Under the pieces are notes generated by a model that was not told where the DNA came from, made no database searches, and saw only the letters and a program-made list of their open reading frames with translations. From the NCBI RefSeq assembly GCF_014647515.1, contig NZ_BMPI01000004.1, positions 165,683 to 229,682 of the forward strand: 64,000 bases of DNA. The letters are read 5' to 3'. This DNA comes from Dactylosporangium sucinum. Its GTDB lineage: Bacteria; Actinomycetota; Actinomycetes; Mycobacteriales; Micromonosporaceae. The translations under genes and the position numbers were made by a program. This document shows, piece by piece, positions 15,865 to 23,797 of the stretch (positions within the stretch are counted from its first letter, which is position 1; each line of letters opens with the position of its first letter).

Positions 15865-17280
15865 TCAGCCGCGCTGCTTCGCCACGTAGTCCCGCCACTG
15901 CGCCTCGAGGTCCGTGGCCGCGACCCCCAGCACCTCCCGCGACACCGAGTCCACTTCGGACAGCCGCTGGAACGCCTCGTAGAAGGCGATCAGCTTCCCC
16001 TGCCCGTACTTCTCGGCGATCATGCGGCAGGCGAGCCATCCGCTGACGTAGTTGCGTGGCTCGTCGTAGAACTGCTGGTCGGTCGGGAACGGCCCGATGA
16101 CGAGGTTGCCCAGCGCCTGCCGGATCCCGGCCGCGCTGATCGTGGCGCCCTTGAAGGCGACGTACTCCGCGAACCCCTCGACCACCCAGCGCGGCGTGTG
16201 CGCGCCGGTGACCGGCCCCATCGCCGCGTGGGCGAACTCGTGCGCCAGGTCGTGGGCGAGCTCCTCGGTCTGGGCCGAGAGCTCCGTCGGGTTGAACACC
16301 ACGCGCGTGCTGGCGTAGGTGGGCGAGTTGGTCCACTCGGGGATGCGGTCGTAGTACGGCACCGCGATCGCGGCCACCTGGGCCACCCGGTCCTGCGACT
16401 CCGCGAAGTACGTGTCGAAGATTCGCTTGTCCTGGATCACGGTCAGGAACACCTTGCCGTCCCAGCCGGCCGGCCGGACCGTCGCGACCTGCTTCAGCCC
16501 CTCCTCGGCCAGGTGCAGCAGCGTCTGGGCCCGGTCGGCGTCGTCGGCCGACACCACCGCCACGACGTGGTCGCTGCGCTTCACGACGACCGGCCCGGCC
16601 GCGTCCCACGGCTGGCCGTTGGCCCCGGTCGGCAGGTCGTCGCCGGTCGCCTCGCCGGCGATCATCCACTTGCCGTCGGCGTAGCCGAACACGGGCAGCC
16701 ACGGCGTCGCGACGGGCTTGCTGTCGACGCCCTGGATGCGGTGGACGACGCTGACCGCCTCGACGTGGACGGCCGCGTGATACCGCGCGAACAACTGGCT
16801 CGGCAGGTGCTCGTCGAGCTTCCGCGGCAGCTTCGCGGCCCGCTCGAACCGCAGCTCCGCGAACGGCATCTTCGTGAGGTTCTCGAACAGCTGCTTGTGC
16901 CGCCGCGCGAAGGCCGCGTCGGTGTCGTCGACGTCGGCCATCCAGGCGGCGAGATCCTTGTTCTTCACGGCGTCGGCGTGCCGCTGCAGCACCGCCTGGA
17001 TCGCCTTGCCACCGACCTCGGGCCGCATGTCGACCCACGAGGCCGCGATGGGCGGATCCTCGTTCCCCCGCAGCGCCCAGGCGGCCGCGGTGGCCCCCAC
17101 GAGCGCCACCAGCATGCTGAGGACCAGCAGGATGGTGAGGACCGGCCAGAGGTAGCTCCGGCGCGGTGGCGGCGGCAGGGGAGGAGGCAGCGGCGGCGGT
17201 GGATACCACGGCCCCGCCGGCATCCGCTGCTGCGGAATATGAGCAACCGAAGGCGGCGCGGTTGGCTCGGGGATCGTCAC
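15865..17280 (-). CDS. Membrane-anchored zinc metallopeptidase-like protein
   Basis: 471 residues, GTG start with AGGAACC upstream. A Pro-rich cytoplasmic N terminus (about 1-40, with PPPPLPPPLPPPP) leads to one membrane helix (YLWPVLTILLVLSMLVALVG, about 43-68), so the body is extracellular. The body has an uncharacterised alpha/beta region, then LAHEFAHAAMG with an HExxH zinc motif near 345, and WVVEGFAEYVAF about 20 residues later supplying a third Glu ligand, the gluzincin arrangement. It is likely a surface peptidase or a relative. Substrate unknown. It is convergent with the calcium-loop gene. Confidence 0.8.
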   Translation of the reverse strand: MTIPEPTAPPSVAHIPQQRMPAGPWYPPPPLPPPLPPPPRRSYLWPVLTILLVLSMLVALVGATAAAWALRGNEDPPIAASWVDMRPEVGGKAIQAVLQRHADAVKNKDLAAWMADVDDTDAAFARRHKQLFENLTKMPFAELRFERAAKLPRKLDEHLPSQLFARYHAAVHVEAVSVVHRIQGVDSKPVATPWLPVFGYADGKWMIAGEATGDDLPTGANGQPWDAAGPVVVKRSDHVVAVVSADDADRAQTLLHLAEEGLKQVATVRPAGWDGKVFLTVIQDKRIFDTYFAESQDRVAQVAAIAVPYYDRIPEWTNSPTYASTRVVFNPTELSAQTEELAHDLAHEFAHAAMGPVTGAHTPRWVVEGFAEYVAFKGATISAAGIRQALGNLVIGPFPTDQQFYDEPRNYVSGWLACRMIAEKYGQGKLIAFYEAFQRLSEVDSVSREVLGVAATDLEAQWRDYVAKQRG

Positions 17281-17311
17281 GGTTCCTGCCGAACGTCGGG
17301 AGGCCCAGAGC

Positions 17312-18520
17312 CTACCCGAGCGTCGTCAGCTCCGCGGTCAGCACATTGGACAGAACCGCGCCGTCCGCCCGCACCTGCCGCAGATACCACCGCTGCAGCG
17401 GCGTGCGGCTCTGGCTGAACTGCCAGCCGCCCCGCGGGCTGTCGATCTGGCCGAGCCGGCCGATCGCGGCGTTGAGCGTGAACGAGTCGAGGTTGCGGGT
17501 GGCGTCGCCGATGGCCTTGTCGAGCACCGCGGCGGCGTCGTAGGAGGCCATCGCGTAGCTCGACGGGATGGTGCCGAACGCCTTCTGGTAGTCGGCGATG
17601 AACCGGCGGTTGGTGGCGTTGTCCAGGTCGGGCGAGTAGTTCATGGCCGTGTAGATGTTCTGCGCGGCGTCGCCCTGCTGCTTCAGCACATACCCCTCGG
17701 TGAGGCTGCCCGGCGCGAACACCCGGAAGCCCGCCGGGAACCGCGCCGCCTTGAACTGCTTGACGAACTCGATCGCCGAGGCGCCCGAGTAGAACGCGAA
17801 CAGCGAGGTGGCGCCCGAGTTGCGGACCTGTCCGAGGACCTGACCGAAGTCCTTGCCGCCGAACGGCGTCATGCGGGGCGAGCCGTTGAGCTGGCCGCCG
17901 GCGCTCTTGAACGCGTCGGTGAACGCGCGGACCTCTTCCTCGTCGCCGCCCGGGTTGTCGGCCGCGACGACCGCGAGCGACCCGCCGGCGTTGGCCGCGG
18001 CCCACTTCGCGAGCGCCTGGCCCGGCTCGGTCGCGACGAACGAGGTGCGCCAGATGTACTTCACACCCTGCAGCGACGCCGGTGAGGCATTCGACCCGAT
18101 CAGCGGCTTCTGGGCGGTCTCGATGGTGTCCCGGACGGCGAGCATCGTCAGCGGGTTGACCACGCCGGTCAGCGCGAGGACGTTGCTCTCCTTGATCAGC
18201 TTCTCCGCCGCCGCCTTGCCGGACTCGGCCGTCTCGCCCTCGTCGACCTTGATGAGCTGGACGTCACGGTTGCCGAGCTTGTTGTCGTGCAGTTGCAGGT
18301 AGAGGTTGAAGCCGTTGTCCATGTCGTTGCCGAAGTCCTTGTACATCCCGGTCAGCGGCACGATCATGCCGATCTTCACCGGGGGCCCGCCGGGCAGCGC
18401 GGGGTTGTTCGCCGTGGAGCCCGAGCCCGAGCTGCACGCGGACAGGATCGGCGCGGTCAGGCCCGCCGCACCAGCAGCCGCGAACAGCCGGAGCGCCTGG
18501 CGGCGGTTCAGGTGGGACAC
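17312..18520 (-). CDS. ABC-type branched-chain amino acid binding lipoprotein
   Basis: 402 residues from a GTG at 18520, chosen because GGGGAGGAAG lies 6 bp upstream. The N terminus has NRRQALRLFAAAGAAG, a twin-arginine-like signal, ending in the lipobox LSAC. The mature part is a canonical Peripla_BP_6 order: KIGMIVPLTGMYKDFG, ALTGVVNPLTMLAVRDTI, ASLQGVKYIWRTSF, GYVLKQQGDAAQNIYTAM, SYAMASYDAAAVLDKAI. These proteins deliver amino acids, amides or urea to an ABC importer. No transporter genes are near, so it is an orphan. It is a useful comparison for the permuted paralogue at 14043. Confidence 0.9.
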   Translation of the reverse strand: MSHLNRRQALRLFAAAGAAGLTAPILSACSSGSGSTANNPALPGGPPVKIGMIVPLTGMYKDFGNDMDNGFNLYLQLHDNKLGNRDVQLIKVDEGETAESGKAAAEKLIKESNVLALTGVVNPLTMLAVRDTIETAQKPLIGSNASPASLQGVKYIWRTSFVATEPGQALAKWAAANAGGSLAVVAADNPGGDEEEVRAFTDAFKSAGGQLNGSPRMTPFGGKDFGQVLGQVRNSGATSLFAFYSGASAIEFVKQFKAARFPAGFRVFAPGSLTEGYVLKQQGDAAQNIYTAMNYSPDLDNATNRRFIADYQKAFGTIPSSYAMASYDAAAVLDKAIGDATRNLDSFTLNAAIGRLGQIDSPRGGWQFSQSRTPLQRWYLRQVRADGAVLSNVLTAELTTLG

Positions 18521-18599
18521 GTGCGCTTCCTCCCCAACACCATGCGGCGCCGAGGACCTCGACACCCACGCTGCGTTCTACCGCCATCGTGGCGGAGAG

Positions 18600-19415
18600 T
18601 CAATCGCCGGGGACGGCCTCACCCCTGGTCACCGTGCCGAATGCGGCCAGCACGGCGGGCCAGGCCGCCGACTCCGGGTCAATCACAGCGAAGTGTTCCA
18701 CACCGGCCAACTCGACCAGCGTGGTGTCGTCCCCTGCCCGCCGGGCCCGCTGGCAGTACGCGCGGGAGATCGCCACCGGCACGAACGGGTCCTCGGCGCC
18801 GTGGATCACGACCGTCCGCACGGTGGACGGCAGGTTGACCATCGGGTCGGCCGAGGCGTAGGCGGTCGGCACCGCGTCCGGCGCCCCGCCGAGCAGCGCC
18901 GCGACCGCGCCGTCGTCGAGATCGAGCTCGTACGCGCGCACCAGGTCGGCGACCGGGGCGAGCGCCACGACCCCGCCGATCGCGTCCGGGGCCACCGACG
19001 CGTACCACAGCGCGAGGTGCCCACCGGCCGAGTGTCCGGCAAGAATCGGCCGGTCGACCGACACCGGCAGCAACCCGCGGTGGGCGACCTCCTTGGCCAG
19101 CAGGTCCGGCACCGCGACTGCGGCCGAGGCCACGTCGGAGAACGTGCCGGGCCAGCCGCCGCCCGGCTGGCCGGTCCGGCGGTACTCGATCGTCGCGACC
19201 GCATATCCGCGGGCGGCCAGGTCGGCGGCGAGCGGGCCGACGTGCGCACGGTCCCACTCGCTGCGCCAGAACCCGCCGTGGATGAAGAGCACGAGCGGCG
19301 CCCCGGCCACGGCCGGCAGCCGCACGTCGGCGACCTGGTCGGGGTGTTCGCCGTACCGCAGCGTGAAGTCGGCCGGACGGGCCGGACGACTCAGCACATC
19401 CCGAGGATCGGTCAC
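18600..19415 (-). CDS. Alpha/beta hydrolase, possibly kynurenine formamidase-like
   Basis: 271 residues. Hydrolase landmarks: VLFIHGGFWRSEWDR (oxyanion HGG-W turn), ILAGHSAGGHLALW (nucleophile elbow with Ser), HGAEDPFVP (acid) and GVEHFAVIDP (His). HGG followed by an aromatic residue is the pattern of the kynurenine formamidase and acetyl-esterase group, so N-formylkynurenine or a small ester could be the substrate. No other tryptophan-catabolism gene is nearby. The GTG start at 19415 follows a minus-strand -10 TAACGT by 6 nt. Confidence 0.88.
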   Translation of the reverse strand: MTDPRDVLSRPARPADFTLRYGEHPDQVADVRLPAVAGAPLVLFIHGGFWRSEWDRAHVGPLAADLAARGYAVATIEYRRTGQPGGGWPGTFSDVASAAVAVPDLLAKEVAHRGLLPVSVDRPILAGHSAGGHLALWYASVAPDAIGGVVALAPVADLVRAYELDLDDGAVAALLGGAPDAVPTAYASADPMVNLPSTVRTVVIHGAEDPFVPVAISRAYCQRARRAGDDTTLVELAGVEHFAVIDPESAAWPAVLAAFGTVTRGEAVPGD

Positions 19416-19421
19416 CGGGAG

Positions 19422-19427
19422 ACGTTA
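19422..19427 (-). promoter_or_regulatory. -10 TAACGT of leaderless hydrolase gene
   Basis: Minus-strand TAACGT, then CTCCCG, then the GTG at 19415. Confidence 0.5.
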
Positions 19428-19498
19428 TCGCGTCACCAAGCGTGGCAACAGGGGGCCTTTGTGGTCGCGTCACCCAGCGGTACGCAAGACTAGGAGCC

Positions 19499-20032
19499 AT
19501 GGCAGAAGAGGCGCAGGACGAGTCCCGCACCGTGCTGGTCGTCGGTCCCGATGGGCGGCCGCTGGGCACCATGTCCACCGGTGAGGACGACACGGCCGAG
19601 GATCCGAGCAAGCTGATCGAGCAGCCGGCCAAGGTCATGCGGATCGGCAGCATGATCAAGCAGCTGCTCGAAGAGGTCCGTGCCGCGCCGCTCGACGAGG
19701 CCGGCCGGCACCGGCTCAAGGAGATCCACCGCCGGTCGATCACCGAGCTGGAGGACGGCCTCGCCCCGGAGCTCCGCGAGGAGCTGGAGCGGCTGTCCCT
19801 GCCGTTCGACGACGGGTCGACGCCCAGCGAGGCCGAGCTGCGCATCGCGCAGGCCCAGCTCGTCGGCTGGCTCGAGGGCCTGTTCCACGGCATCCAGGCC
19901 GCGCTCGTCGCCCAGCAGATGGCGGCGCGGGTGCAGCTGGAGCAGATGCGCGGCCGCCCGGCGATCACCGCCGGTCAGCAGCCCGGCGGCCTGCCCGGCC
20001 AGCACTCGCCGAGCACCGGTCAGTATCTGTAG
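19499..20032 (+). CDS. bpa: Bacterial proteasome activator Bpa/PafE
   Basis: 177 residues. It has the DUF2587 core: KLIEQPAKVMRIGSMIKQLL, EVRAAPLDEAGRHRLKEIH, SITELEDGLAPELREELERL, then QLVGWLEGLFHGIQAAL, a four-helix bundle. It ends in the C-terminal GQYL motif that docks on the 20S proteasome ring. Bpa forms dodecamer rings and activates ATP-independent degradation of unfolded proteins. The proteasome genes themselves are not in this window. The ATG is preceded closely by TAGGAG, and AAGACT could be a -10 seven bases upstream. Confidence 0.93.
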   Translation: MAEEAQDESRTVLVVGPDGRPLGTMSTGEDDTAEDPSKLIEQPAKVMRIGSMIKQLLEEVRAAPLDEAGRHRLKEIHRRSITELEDGLAPELREELERLSLPFDDGSTPSEAELRIAQAQLVGWLEGLFHGIQAALVAQQMAARVQLEQMRGRPAITAGQQPGGLPGQHSPSTGQYL

Positions 20033-20913
20033 AGCGCTTCCAGGTAGGCGGCCACGCCGTCTTCCTCATTGGTGGCGGCGGTCACGTCGTGGGCCGCCGC
20101 CCGCACCGCCGGATGACCGTTGACCATCGCCACCCCGCGCCCGGCCCAGGTCAGCATCGGCAGGTCGTTGGGCATGTCGCCGAAGGCGACGACGTCCCGC
20201 GCCTCCACCGCGTGGCCGCGGGCGACCCGTGCCAGGGCCGACGCCTTGGTGACGCCGACCGCCGACACCTCGACCATCCCGCTCGACGACGAGTTCGTCG
20301 CCTCGGCCACGCCGGCCAGGCAGGCCCCGACGCGAGCGGTGAACTCGTCGGGCGACTGCGCGCCGGCCCGCACCAGCAGCTTGTGCGCGGGCCGCGTGAG
20401 CAGCTCGGCGAAGCTGGCCGGGGCGACCGACTCGTGGTTGACCTCCCACGGCCCGACCGGGAACTCCGGCTCGTGACGCATCTGCCGGCCGCCGTCGCGC
20501 TCCACCGCGAACACCACGCCGGGGACGCTGGCCCGCAGCCGGGCGCACGCCTCGGCGAGGGCCTCGGCGGAAAGCGGCACGCTGTGGACGATCGAGTCCG
20601 TGACCGGGTCGTACGTCGCCGCCCCGTTGGCGCAGATCGCCAGTGGTCGAAGCCCCAGCTGCTCGTACACCCCGAAAAGCCATCGAATCGGGCGACCCGT
20701 CACCAGGACGATGACGATGCCCGATTTGTCCAACCGCCGGAACACCTCGGCGGTCCGCGGGCTCACGGACCGGTCGCCACGAACCAGGGTCCCATCCAGA
20801 TCCGTGGCTACGAGTTTCGGGGCCGCGGCACCTCCGCTTCGCTCCGGCGCCACTACCCCTACCAAACTGAGCCTACGGTGAGCGGCCTCTCCGCTTCGCT
20901 CCGAACCGCTCAC
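20020..20913 (-). CDS. Cof-type HAD-superfamily phosphatase (downstream of pair)
   Basis: 297 residues. HAD motif I KLVATDLDGTLVRGD (two catalytic Asp), motif II VLVTGRP, and the C-terminal motif III/IV VEVSAVGVTKASAL and VVAFGDMPNDLPML. The cap between them is the C2 type of the Cof family, which dephosphorylates sugar phosphates, FMN or similar. The GTG start at 20913 overlaps the stop of the upstream paralogue as GTGA, giving a coupled pair; a GTG further inside could be an alternative start because about 30 N-terminal residues before the motif are unusual. Its stop overlaps the convergent bpa gene. Confidence 0.9.
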   Translation of the reverse strand: MSGSERSGEAAHRRLSLVGVVAPERSGGAAAPKLVATDLDGTLVRGDRSVSPRTAEVFRRLDKSGIVIVLVTGRPIRWLFGVYEQLGLRPLAICANGAATYDPVTDSIVHSVPLSAEALAEACARLRASVPGVVFAVERDGGRQMRHEPEFPVGPWEVNHESVAPASFAELLTRPAHKLLVRAGAQSPDEFTARVGACLAGVAEATNSSSSGMVEVSAVGVTKASALARVARGHAVEARDVVAFGDMPNDLPMLTWAGRGVAMVNGHPAVRAAAHDVTAATNEEDGVAAYLEALYRY

Positions 20914-21728
20914 AGCTTCAACATAGCGTCGAGGTACACCGCCACACCGTCCTCGTCGTTGGTGAGCGTGATCTCGTCCGCGATCGCCCGCAGCTGCGGG
21001 TGCGCGTTGGCCACCGCCACCCGGCCGAACCCGGCCCAGCGGAACATCGGCAGGTCGTTGGGCATGTCGCCGAAGACCAGCACGTCGCCCGGGTCGACGC
21101 CGAGGGCCGTCGCGACGAACGCCAGCCCGCTCGCCTTGTCGACGCCCGGCGGGCAGATCTCGATGTAGCCGAGCCCGGCCTGCGTGACCGTCGCCAGGTC
21201 GGGCGGGATGATCCGCTGCGCGGTCGCGAGCACGTCGTCGACGTCGCACGACGGGTGGCGGGCAAACCCCTTGATCACCGGCCCGGTCAGGCACTCCGCG
21301 CGCACGCGGGCCTCGACCGCGTCGTACCGCCAGTTGGGGTCGGCGTCGCCCCACAGCGGCGCCTCGTGGTGGTCGCCGGCCTCGATGAGCACCGAGAGCG
21401 TGCCGAGCTCGCGCTCCAGCCGGGCCAGCACGTCGGCGAGCACGGCGCCGTCGAGCCGCTCGTCGCGCAGGACGGCCGGGTGGTCGGGCACGCGCACGTC
21501 GAGCACCCGGCTGCCGCCGCCCATGACCAGGAAGTCGGCCGACGGGATGTCGAACCGCACCAGCTCGGTCAGCCGCGGCCCGCGGCCGGTGGCGCCGACG
21601 ACGTGGATGCCGGCCGCCTTGACGCGTTCCAGGACGGCGCGCGTGAACTCGCTGACGGTCTCGTCGCTGCGGACCAGCGTGCCGTCGAGGTCGGTCGCGA
21701 TCAGTTTTGGTAGCCCTGAGCTGCGCAT
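20910..21728 (-). CDS. Cof-type HAD-superfamily phosphatase (upstream of pair)
   Basis: 272 residues, ATG with AAGGAGCAC ribosome site. Motif I LIATDLDGTLVRSD, motif II VVGATGRG, then the C2 cap, then GVDKASGLAFVATALG and DVLVFGDMPNDLPMF. It ends NDEDGVAVYLDAML, matching the end of its neighbour (NEEDGVAAYLEALY), so the two arose by duplication. Cof-type enzymes are cytoplasmic Mg-dependent phosphatases with broad sugar-phosphate and cofactor-phosphate substrates. The specific substrate is unknown. Confidence 0.91.
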   Translation of the reverse strand: MRSSGLPKLIATDLDGTLVRSDETVSEFTRAVLERVKAAGIHVVGATGRGPRLTELVRFDIPSADFLVMGGGSRVLDVRVPDHPAVLRDERLDGAVLADVLARLERELGTLSVLIEAGDHHEAPLWGDADPNWRYDAVEARVRAECLTGPVIKGFARHPSCDVDDVLATAQRIIPPDLATVTQAGLGYIEICPPGVDKASGLAFVATALGVDPGDVLVFGDMPNDLPMFRWAGFGRVAVANAHPQLRAIADEITLTNDEDGVAVYLDAMLKL

Positions 21729-21825
21729 GTGGTGCTCCTTCCGCCTGCGCGGGGCAGCAACCGTACCTCTCAGGACCCCCCGGGTCACAGCCTGCGAGTA
21801 AATCCCGACCGAACGTACGACGTCT

Positions 21826-21883
21826 AAGGGCTGTTGCACGACTGGGCCCGCCGCAGCCCGGCCCCAGTCGTGCAACAGCCCTT
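21826..21883. repeat. Palindromic repeat family C
   Basis: Perfect 21-bp arms beginning AAGGGCTGTTGCACGACTGG (21826-21846) with the complement at 21863-21883 and a 16-bp spacer. It lies 3 bp after the stop of the membrane-protein gene on the minus strand, as a terminator would. A half copy is at 22504-22528. Confidence 0.88.
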
Positions 21884-21886
21884 GGC

Positions 21887-22489
21887 TCACGGGAAGTGGC
21901 TTGGCGGCGCGGCGGTGACGGTCAGGTCCAGGGGCTCGCCGCCGTCCGACTCGTCGATCTCGCTGCGGCGCCCGAGCCGGTCGCGCAGGAGCCGGCCGCG
22001 CACCGCGACCACGAGGCCGGCCAGGAGCAGCAGCGTCGCCGCGATCGCCAGCGGATAGCCCATGCCGACGCTGACCGCGTCCTCGGGCAGCGTGTACATC
22101 GTGAACGAGCTCTGGCCGAGCGCGTCGATCGCCGCCTTGACCCCGCCGAGCACCAGCACGTTGCCGGCGAGCAGGCCGGCCGCCGAGGCGGTCGCCACCC
22201 GCCGCACGACGTCGGTGGTGGTGAGCACGACCGCGATCGCGCCGAGCGCGAGCACGAGCGTCGCCAGGTAGGCCACGACGTGGGCGGTGTTGAGGCTGGC
22301 CAGCGCGATGTCCAGGGTCGCCGGCACGCGTGCGCGGGCACCCGTCGGCACGACGTCCTCGTCGTCGGAGGTCACGCCGGTCTTGACCGAGCTCCACGGA
22401 AGGTACTGGGCGGCGAGGGCCAGCCCGAACCCGACCGCGAGCAGCGAGAGCGCGACCGGCCCGGGCCGCGGCGGGGAAGCCTCAGTCAT
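21887..22489 (-). CDS. Hypothetical integral membrane protein
   Basis: 200 residues from the ATG at 22489, 7 nt after a minus-strand -10 TAGTAT. Four hydrophobic helices: ALSLLAVGFGLALAAQYLPW, HVVAYLATLVLALGAIAVVL, ATASAAGLLAGNVLVLGG and PLAIAATLLLLAGLVVAV, with an extracytoplasmic loop between the first two and a charged C-terminal tail. No recognised family. The palindrome after its stop suggests the transcript ends there. Confidence 0.75.
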   Translation of the reverse strand: MTEASPPRPGPVALSLLAVGFGLALAAQYLPWSSVKTGVTSDDEDVVPTGARARVPATLDIALASLNTAHVVAYLATLVLALGAIAVVLTTTDVVRRVATASAAGLLAGNVLVLGGVKAAIDALGQSSFTMYTLPEDAVSVGMGYPLAIAATLLLLAGLVVAVRGRLLRDRLGRRSEIDESDGGEPLDLTVTAAPPSHFP

Positions 22490-22496
22490 ACCGCGA

Positions 22497-22502
22497 ATAC
22501 TA
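22497..22502 (-). promoter_or_regulatory. -10 TAGTAT of leaderless membrane-protein gene
   Basis: Minus-strand TAGTAT, then TCGCGGT, then the ATG at 22489; its first three bases are the stop codon of the upstream small gene. Confidence 0.55.
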
Positions 22503-22772
22503 GGCCCAGTTGTGCAACAGGGCCTGGACGCGTCCGATGGCGACCAGGCCACACGCGAATCCGGCAACGGCATCGACGCGAGGGGCCAGCCACCCCCCGG
22601 CCGCGACGCTTCCCACGGTGGTGATGAGCCCCACTACGAGCGCCGCGGTCGCGAGCGACATGATCGGCCCGCTGAACCCTGTCCCGAGCGCCGCCGCGCC
22701 GAGCGGCGCGACCAGTGCGAACAGCCCGCAAGCGCCCGGCAGCCCGCCGATGTGTGCCAGTTTGCGCGGCAT
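22500..22772 (-). CDS. Small membrane protein, function unknown
   Basis: 90 residues from the ATG at 22772, chosen for the AGGAG 8 bp upstream. Three hydrophobic stretches: GACGLFALVAPLGAAALG, MSLATAALVVGLITTVGSVA and VDAVAGFACGLVAIGRVQAL. The last residues (ALLHNWA) are encoded by a half copy of palindrome family C, so the repeat has supplied the end of the reading frame. No family recognised. The divergent osmC gene starts 68 bp away. Confidence 0.6.
   Translation of the reverse strand: MPRKLAHIGGLPGACGLFALVAPLGAAALGTGFSGPIMSLATAALVVGLITTVGSVAAGGWLAPRVDAVAGFACGLVAIGRVQALLHNWA
22504..22528. repeat. Half copy of palindrome family C inside a gene end
   Basis: GCCCAGTTGTGCAACAGG resembles the right arm of the palindrome at 21863-21883 (CCCAGTCGTGCAACAGCCC). 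It encodes the last residues and stop region of the small membrane protein. Confidence 0.6.
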
Positions 22773-22827
22773 CAACTTGCTCCTCACCGAAGTGACCGGC
22801 TCGTCCCACCGGGAACACGGGATGGGC

Positions 22828-22833
22828 TAGCGT
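22828..22833 (+). promoter_or_regulatory. -10 TAGCGT of leaderless osmC-family gene
   Basis: TAGCGT, then CTGGTTC, then the ATG at 22841. Confidence 0.5.
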
Positions 22834-22840
22834 CTGGTTC

Positions 22841-23266
22841 ATGCCAACTCGCACTTCATCCGCCCGCTGGGAGGGCGACCTCCGGTCCGGCTCCGGCACG
22901 GTCGCCACCGGTTCGGGCACGTTCCAGGGCTCCTACTCGTTCCCGTCCCGTTTCGAGGACGGCCAGGGCACCAACCCCGAGGAGTTGGTGGCGGCGGCGC
23001 ACGCGGCCTGCTACTCGATGGCGCTGTCGAACGGCCTGGCCAAGGCCGGCTTCACGCCGACCTCGGTGGAGACCTCCGCGGCCGTGCACTTCGGCCCGGT
23101 GGAGGGCGGCTTCGCCATCACCCGCATCGACCTGACCACCCGCGGTGACGTGCCGGGCATCGACGCCGCGGAGTTCGAGAAGCAGGCCCAGGACGCCAAG
23201 GCCGGCTGCCCCATCTCCAAGGCCCTCGCCGCCGTCGAGATCACCCTCGACGCGCAGCTGGTCTGA
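22841..23266 (+). CDS. OsmC/Ohr family peroxiredoxin
   Basis: 141 residues. Both redox cysteines are present: HAACYSMAL (Cys57) and AGCPISKAL (Cys123), with the conserved EELVAAAHAAC context and the arginine in WEGDLRSGSG. OsmC/Ohr proteins reduce organic hydroperoxides with a dithiol, dimerising with both active sites at the interface. Length and the GTNPEEL motif favour the OsmC branch rather than Ohr. No MarR-type OhrR gene is adjacent. The transcript is probably leaderless. Confidence 0.94.
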   Translation: MPTRTSSARWEGDLRSGSGTVATGSGTFQGSYSFPSRFEDGQGTNPEELVAAAHAACYSMALSNGLAKAGFTPTSVETSAAVHFGPVEGGFAITRIDLTTRGDVPGIDAAEFEKQAQDAKAGCPISKALAAVEITLDAQLV

Positions 23267-23329
23267 GCTCAACGCCTTCAGGCCACCGTCCTAGATGGCC
23301 ACCGCGCTCGGTCACCCGGGCCAAGTTGA

Positions 23330-23355
23330 GAGGGTCCCCGCGGTAGGGGACCCTC
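23330..23355 (+). terminator. Perfect inverted repeat between osmC-like and zincin genes
   Basis: GAGGGTCCCC (23330-23339) and GGGGACCCTC (23346-23355), 6-bp loop, 63 bp after one stop and 5 bp before the next ATG. Terminator or translational/operator hairpin. Confidence 0.55.
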
Positions 23356-23360
23356 TTCGC

Positions 23361-23714
23361 ATGCCGGTGACGATGAGCAAGGAGCGGTTCGAGGAACTCG
23401 TCGGGGAGGCGCTCGACGAGGTGCCGCCGGAGCTGCTCGATCTCATGGACAACGTGGTCATCCTGGTGGTCGACGACCCGCCGTCCGACGACCCCGACCT
23501 GCTGGGACTCTACGAGGGCTACGCGCTGACCGAGCGCGGCTGGGACTACGGGGGCGTGCTGCCCGACCGGATCTCGATTTACCGTAATCCGATCCTCGCT
23601 ATCTGTGACGATGAGGATGACGTCGTCGACGAGGTGGCGATCACGGTCGTGCACGAGATCGCGCACCACTTCGGGATCGACGACGCCCGCCTCCATGCCC
23701 TGGGCTGGGGCTGA
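23361..23714 (+). CDS. Minimal zincin-like metallopeptidase family protein
   Basis: 117 residues. It begins MSKERFEELVGEALDEVPPEL and ends with VHEIAHHFGIDDARLHALGW, the HExxHxxGxxD zinc motif of the small metallopeptidase family (formerly DUF1025). The middle YEGYALTERGWDYGGVLPDRISIYRNPI is typical as well. These are cytoplasmic single-domain zincins with unknown substrates. ATG at 23361 or 23373; the upstream extension to 23295 lacks support. A perfect hairpin sits directly before the start. Confidence 0.92.
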   Translation: MPVTMSKERFEELVGEALDEVPPELLDLMDNVVILVVDDPPSDDPDLLGLYEGYALTERGWDYGGVLPDRISIYRNPILAICDDEDDVVDEVAITVVHEIAHHFGIDDARLHALGWG

Positions 23715-23797
23715 AAGCCGACCGATGGATGGCCGGGGTTGCGCCGAACAACTACCGTGCGCGGTGCGGTCACGAACGTCTTCGAAGGGACTTCCCA

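Noticed and set aside
20020..21354. 444-residue minus-strand ORF including the second HAD gene
   Set aside because: The N-terminal half is an out-of-frame shadow of the upstream HAD gene. The real start is the GTG at 20913 overlapping its stop.
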